Origin: Pteria penguin
Lineage: Eukaryota > Mollusca > Bivalvia > Pterioida > Pteriidae
NCBI GenBank assembly: GCA_035048485.1
Contig: CM068585.1
Coordinates: forward strand, 53,494,910 to 53,558,909
Direction of reading: 5' to 3'
Length of the DNA stretch: 64,000 nt
Below, piece by piece: positions 58,886 through 64,000 of the stretch; positions within the stretch are counted from its first letter, which is position 1; every line of letters begins with the position of its first letter. Position numbers and translations under genes: made by a program. The notes beneath the pieces are model-generated. The model made no database searches, was not told the DNA's origin, and saw only the letters and a list, made by a program, of their open reading frames with translations.

Positions 58886-59097
58886 CACTTCACAGAATCT
58901 GTCCCTGACTCGGTTGGTACATTTCAGTCACCTCAGGCAAGGATATAACCACATCTGATTTTATGTGTAACCTTACCATGACATCAAAGCTATGAAGAAC
59001 CTCATTGGTCAAATGTGGTAGAACTGTAACTTGCTATGTCCTCTCGCTTTCTCATATCCAGACTCGAACCAAAATCGGAGCCATTTGTAAGGTCTAC

Positions 59098-59450
59098 TAA
59101 TGTACCTGCTGAAGGTATACAAGTTTACCTGTTGATGGTCTATCGGTGTACCTGGTGAAACTCTACCAGTGTACCTGGTGAAAGTCTACCAATGTACCTG
59201 GTGAAAGTCTACCAATGTACCTGGTAAAAGTCTACCAATGTACCTGGTGAAGGTCTACCAATGTACCTGATGAAAGTCTACCAATGTACCTGGTGAAAGT
59301 CTACCAGTGTACCTAGTGAAAGTCTACCTATGCACCTGGTGAAAGTCTACCAGTGTACCTGGTGAAAGTCTACCAATGTACCTGGTGAAAGTCTACCAGT
59401 GTACCTGGTGAAAGTCTACCAATGTACCTGGTGAAGGTCTGTCAGAATAT
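59098..59450. repeat. 23-bp minisatellite, about 15 copies
   Basis: The unit is CTACCAATGTACCTGGTGAAAGT. Confidence 0.92.
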
Positions 59451-59459
59451 CCGGCCTGT

Positions 59460-60755
59460 TGAGGGTCATATAGTTTGTAAGCGCATGCATGATCGGACGA
59501 GGAGATATATTATTCGTCAATCAGTATAAAGATTTTAATGTCTTTCAGCTGCAACGTAAAAAATCCCAATATGTATATATTGATAAAGAGTTAAAAATCT
59601 TACATGATTTTCCTAATCTGCATCTTTAAAATCGTTACTTGATATAAAGAACATTTTACGGCAGAGATTTCTTCGCTAGTACTTTTTTTTTGCAAAAAAA
59701 AAAAACTATCATCGCGAAAAAGAATCTCAGTCTTATCGAGAAACACCGTCGAAGGTGTTTATAAAATTGGTGGTCTGCGAAAATGAGGAAACAACTTGGG
59801 AAATAGGCTGAAGACGTCAGAAACATCTTCGAAAGTATAAACAAAATCTGACCTTGGTTTCGAGCATTGACCTTGAAATACTATATCCAATATCAATGGA
59901 TTTCGCTGCTTTAAAATAATTCAGATCACGCGCTCACTGAACATCCAACAACCGTTTGTATTTGAAGAAGCCTCGATCGTTGGTTAGCAAGAGTTGTGTC
60001 CCTTTTTCTCCGTGGGCGAGGAAAGATAGTATCTTTTGGACTTAATTGACAATTTATTGACGTCGATAATATCACTTTGTCCATGAATAAGTGTGAACAG
60101 ACCGCTTAAAAGGTCATGACCTTGTTGCAGTGAACAAGGTGGCATGATATCCTATTTATTTCAATTTTGAAATTGATAAGTCAGTTATATAGCTTTGATA
60201 TTGATTCAGAAGTGTTGATTATCTTATCAGTAAGTCATAAAACTAATCCATGTACTAGTATCTATTTAATAGCTACTGCCCTGTCCTGTTTATTTTGTCT
60301 CGGGTGAATTTTATACCAGCTTATTGTCATTGTCATTGTCAGATAACCTATCATATAAAAAAAAACAAAAAAAAAAAAAAACCCGCACAAAAAACAATCA
60401 AAATACAAGCAAAAGAGAACCTCCTCCTCCTTTACACTCTCCAAATCCTTACCGAGTCAAAATTTCTACGCATGTGCAGCAGATGGTGCCTTACGCGTGT
60501 TAATTAAAATGAAATATACTTGTTAAATTGTCGGTATAAAACCTCACATTAATAACCAAATTGGCTTGGATGCGAATTGACCAAAAATTTCAACTTAAAT
60601 ATATGTTTTCTGTGTTTGTTTTTCATGCGTCGGTCATAAACGTCTACACTTTATCATGGAGATATATATACAAGTTATGTTTTCTTTGTTTAGAGTCATT
60701 CGTGATAAAGGTGAGAAGTATGACAAGCTTTCATAATATGCTAATTAGGAATTCT

Positions 60756-60794
<39 letters not shown>

Positions 60795-61440
60795 TTCAAT
60801 TGTTTATTCATCTATCTATTCATTCATTTATTTGTCTATTCATTTTTTTTTTTTTGCTGCTTTTAAAATTTCAAAGCAAACTCAATTTCTGAACATATCA
60901 CGTCGGGATATTTTTCCGTAAATTGTCTTTGTCATTTGGCATTTTATCATAAGATATGAATTAAGTAATAAGAGTTTAATGTTGAAGAAAAAGAAATGGA
61001 GAAATAGAGTTGTGAGAAATGGAAAAACCAGTGACAAAGTATTTCCCAAGAGTCCCTTAATTTTAATGAGCAATCGCACCTTCTGGGGCCTTTTCGACAA
61101 GTTCGAAAAAAAAAATCGAATGTATTACGAAGAACCGGGTGTTTAAAATTCTAACAAGTTGGCGTTTTTCGATTATTGTATTAAATATTCTCGTGATGTA
61201 TGTATGTATGTATGTACAGAAGTTTTATGTTATAGACAAACAACATGTGCTAGTCGTTTTCTGCATTTATATTTTCACTGCTGTTTCCATCATGGGCGCC
61301 GCCAATTTAATCCACCATGATACATCCCAGGTTGTTTTTTCCGAGCTGGCTGGAAAGACCAGAGAAGGCGCGATTGCTTCGTGAATGGCAGAAAGCATAA
61401 TTGCTCCCTTTGCAAAAGTTTTAGGCTGTTCCTGAAATTG
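59460..61440. other. Intergenic sequence with TTTA tract
   Basis: AT-rich with (TTTA)n at 60759-60796 and an A run near 60360-60380. An 81-codon plus frame (61139-61384) has two hydrophobic stretches but no recognised family. Confidence 0.3.
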
Positions 61441-61449
61441 TTGTACTAG

Positions 61450-61613
61450 TTGTATTGCTAAATTCGATGAATTAGCCTTGAACTTACAGCGTCGAAGATC
61501 CGGGTTTGATTCCCGGATTGCACCACTATGTGTAAGAGGTTGATTACTTCCTGTCTTTCATGTCGCGATATAACTGAAAAATTGTTGAAAGTGACGTAAA
61601 ACACCAATCAACC
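61450..61613 (+). mobile_element. SINE, family 1, degenerate head
   Basis: B box GGGTTTGATTCCCGG, AAGAGGTTGATTACTTCCTG, GTCGCGATATAACTGAAAAA, and end GACGTAAAACACCAATCAACC. The A-box half of the head is poorly preserved. Confidence 0.75.
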
Positions 61614-61614
61614 A

Positions 61615-62170
61615 TGGCCAATTAACGATCGATAAAGTTATTTATTTTCACTTTCATTATTCAGCAGCCGTATTTACGTAACGTGACATTCCTCTCGATT
61701 TCGTTGACCTTTCTATCAATGTCCAGATCTGTTTATATTGCTCAATACATTAATTCTAACACTTGAGACAAACGATGACCACCGATGACCATCGCTTACC
61801 TCTCCCTGTTGACCACGGGCGTCGTGTTATCTTGCACCTCGTATCATAAAACCACGACGCTTGAGGCGCTGACCGTTTGATTTCCTCTTATTTATGGGTA
61901 TATTTAGGCGCCACGCGCTGAGCCAATTATCCAGTTATTCTTTACATGTCTGCCTTTGATACACATACTGATACTCCAGGTAAGAAATCTTGATATATAT
62001 ACATCAAGATATAGATATATTATATCGGTCCTAGGCTCGTTTGAAGGATTGTTGTCGAGTAGGTGGATACCAAAGAATTTCATTTTTCCTTTGAGTTTTC
62101 ATTTGCTTGACATACAATGGGGTGGGGAGGGGGGGGGGGGGAAGAAGGTGTCACGTGACTTTCATTTCAA
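61615..62170. other. Intergenic sequence, nothing recognised
   Basis: Unique-looking sequence with a G run at 62129-62141. Confidence 0.3.
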
Positions 62171-62173
62171 GAA

Positions 62174-62335
62174 CAGTAGCGAATTTAGACTGGAGGCCAA
62201 ACCCCCCCCCCCCCTTTTTCTCGCCACAGGTATGAGTAAAACTTCAGATTTGGCTTCCAATATGGCTGAGTATATTGACTAATACTTGATTTTCACATGT
62301 GCGCCCCCCGTTCGGAGATTCTGGAGCCGCCACTG
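62174..62335. mobile_element. hAT-like inverted-repeat element
   Basis: Left CAGTAGCGAATTTAGACTGG; right TCTGGAGCCGCCACTG. A C run of 14 lies inside the left end. The interior GAGTAAAACTTCAGATTTGG and TTTTCACATGTGCG is shared with the 23.3 and 45.4 kb copies. Confidence 0.75.
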
Positions 62336-62559
62336 AGGAATATTGCAATGCATTTGATACTGTTCAGAGAAGTATCCTATTTGCTCTTATATATGATTTG
62401 TAAAGTACATTGTGTAAAAGCAGCTAACGAGCTGAGATACCAAACCTTGGCAGGTACACGGATCTATAATAACACCCCGGATTTGCTGCTGAGCACTCCG
62501 GTGGTAAAAGCTAGTGGTCCTCAGCATAACGGCTCAGTACACATGCTCAGCTGGCTACC

Positions 62560-63030
62560 TTTTACACCCTGGATCTGCTGACGGCTAATCAGCTGGCGAC
62601 TTTTAACAACCCGGGTCTGCTGACGGCCGAACTGCTGGCGACCTTTAACACTCCGGGTCTGCTGACGGTCGAACAGCTGGCGACATTGAACACTCTGGAT
62701 CTGATGACGGCCGAACATCTGGCGACCTTGAACACACCGGATCTGCTGATGGCCGAACAGCTTGCGACCTTGCCACTCCGGATCTGCTGACGGCCGAACA
62801 GCTGGCGACTTTGAACACTCCGTGTCTACTGACGGCCAAACAGCTGGCGACCTTTATCTCCAGGTCTGCCGACGGTCGAACAACTGGCGACCTTTAACAC
62901 TTTGGTTCTGCTGACGGGCGAACACCTGGCGACCTTGAACACTCCTAATCTACCGACGGTCGAACAGCTGGCGACCTTGAAACTCTGGATCTGCTGACGG
63001 CTAAACAGCTGGCGACCTTGAACAATTCGG
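62560..63030. repeat. 42-bp satellite block, about 11 copies
   Basis: The unit is CTGCTGACGGCCGAACAGCT plus GGCGACCTTTAACACTCCGGGT. Copies differ at many positions. It is clearly more GC-rich than the surroundings. Confidence 0.92.
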
Positions 63031-63054
63031 ATGAATTGATGAAATGATGAAAGA

Positions 63055-63335
63055 TAGGAACCTGTAACGCGATAAGCCAACTGACAAGGACACGGAAAGC
63101 TAAGGACATTTAACGCGATAGGCCAACTGACAAGGACACGGAAAGCTAAGGACATTTAAAGCGATAAGCCAACTGACAAGGACACGGAAAGCTAAGGACA
63201 TTTAACACGATAAGCCAACTGACAAGATCACGGAAAGCTAAGGACATTTAACGCGATAAGCCAACTGACAAGGACACGGAAAGCTAAGGACATTTAACGC
63301 GATAGGCCAACTGACAAGGACACGGAAAGCTAATG
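63055..63335. repeat. 45-bp satellite block, about 6 copies
   Basis: The unit is GCCAACTGACAAGGACACGG plus AAAGCTAAGGACATTTAACGCGATA; copies are nearly identical. Confidence 0.93.
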
Positions 63336-63860
63336 AGCACACAGATAGCTAGGGATCTTTAACGCGTTGGACCAGCTGACAAGCACACGGATAGCTAAGG
63401 ACCTTTAACGCGTTGGTCCAGCTAATGAGCACACAGGTAGCTAGGGATCTTTTAACGCATTGGACCAGCTGACAAGCACACGGATAGCTAAGGACCTTTA
63501 ACGCGTTGGTCCAGCTAATGAGCACACAGGTAGCTAGGGATCTTTTAACGCATTGGACCAGCTGACAAGCACACGGATAGCTAAGGACCTTTAACGCGTT
63601 GGTCCAGCTAATGAGCACACAGATAGCTAGGGGTCTCTAACGCGTTGGTCCAGCTGACAAACACACGGATAGCTTAGCATAAGAACATTTAACGCATAGA
63701 CACTACTGATGAGCATACTCGCTATAAGAAGCTGGAGACCTCTAACGCGTTGGCTGACGTCCACACTCGCTATGGCTAGTTATGGGTCTCTCAACGTGTT
63801 AATCCCGCCGACGTGCACACGCACTTCCTATGGGTAGCAATGGACCTTTAGCGCGTTAGG
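63335..63860. repeat. About 93-bp dimeric satellite block
   Basis: Alternating half-units carry CAAGCACACGGATAGCTAAG with CCTTTAACGCGTTGGTCCAG, and GAGCACACAGGTAGCTAGGG with TCTTTTAACGCATTGGACCAG, giving a 93-base higher-order unit. About three nearly identical dimers are followed by decayed single units to about 63860. The half-units resemble the preceding 45-bp unit. Confidence 0.9.
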
Positions 63861-64000
63861 TCTGCAAAAAAGACCATTTACATTTTGGCCCTGCAGACTT
63901 TCCTATTGGTAGTTGCGTTCCTTGAACCGATAGGGTCTGCTATCAAGCACTTGATTCCTGATCTGGTGACCCGTGGTCAGAAAGGGAATTTCTATGCGAG

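Noticed and set aside
61139..61384. 81-codon frame with two hydrophobic stretches
   Set aside because: No family recognised, AT-rich composition, and no splice or promoter evidence; left as unannotated.
62297..63618. Minus-strand frames of 64-109 codons with repeated LVSWPIALNVLSFPC-type units
   Set aside because: Satellite units of 42, 45 and 93 bp; frames follow the period and shift between blocks.

Overview
The window looks like AT-rich, repeat-dense nuclear DNA from a lophotrochozoan animal, most likely a bivalve mollusc. This is an inference. It rests on a tandem pair of small spliced C1q-domain genes (a family greatly expanded in bivalves), eukaryotic splice signals, an intron-containing tRNA-Tyr gene, tRNA-derived SINEs with target-site duplications, a decayed LINE tail, hAT-like short elements, and many micro- and minisatellites. 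Nothing looks prokaryotic.

Genes are confined to a few places. In the first 7.5 kb, two paralogous C1q-domain genes lie head-to-tail on the minus strand. The one at 7379-5522 is intact: two exons, 211 residues, with signal peptide, coiled coil and C1q globular head. The one at 2598-1446 keeps the same structure and intron phase, but its C1q exon carries frameshifts and a 77-bp insertion flanked by a perfect 9-bp duplication, so it is a pseudogene. Between them lie the 3' end of a LINE (3766-4425), a SINE and a dispersed repeat; two more SINEs sit in the intron of the intact gene. The only other confident gene is tRNA-Tyr(GUA) at 44098-44188, with an 18-nt intron and a T8 terminator.

The rest is repeat landscape. 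7.5-9.5 kb: AAT/ATG microsatellite, a hAT-like element and a 54-bp minisatellite. 12.2-13.1 kb: a 30-bp minisatellite split by an inverted-repeat element. 14.6-15.5 kb: a near-perfect palindrome with about 131-bp arms between two (AT)n tracts, then a 17-bp array. 16.5-17.8 kb: two SINEs with perfect duplications. 19.7-22.5 kb: 31-bp and 42-bp arrays and a 139-bp G tract. 23-27 kb: a SINE cluster. 30-36 kb: (TA)n, a diverged inverted sequence pair, two SINEs and a 100-140-bp array. 36-44 kb: mostly unannotated sequence with one old SINE and two hAT-like elements. 45-50 kb: (TA)n(TG)n, CAAAA-rich sequence, and adjacent 28-bp and 33-bp arrays. 52-56 kb: ATT/TTTA microsatellites. 59-64 kb: a 23-bp array, a SINE, a hAT-like element, and a compound satellite block (42-bp, 45-bp and about 93-bp dimeric units) reaching close to the window end.

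Most long open frames here come from tandem repeats whose period is a multiple of three (54, 42, 33, 45, 93 bp) or from dinucleotide runs, and are not called as genes. No complete unknown multi-gene system is visible. The most notable items are the C1q pair with its small insertion, the AT-flanked palindrome, the split minisatellite, and a diverged inverted pair at 30.3/32.1 kb whose differences look codon-like in places.
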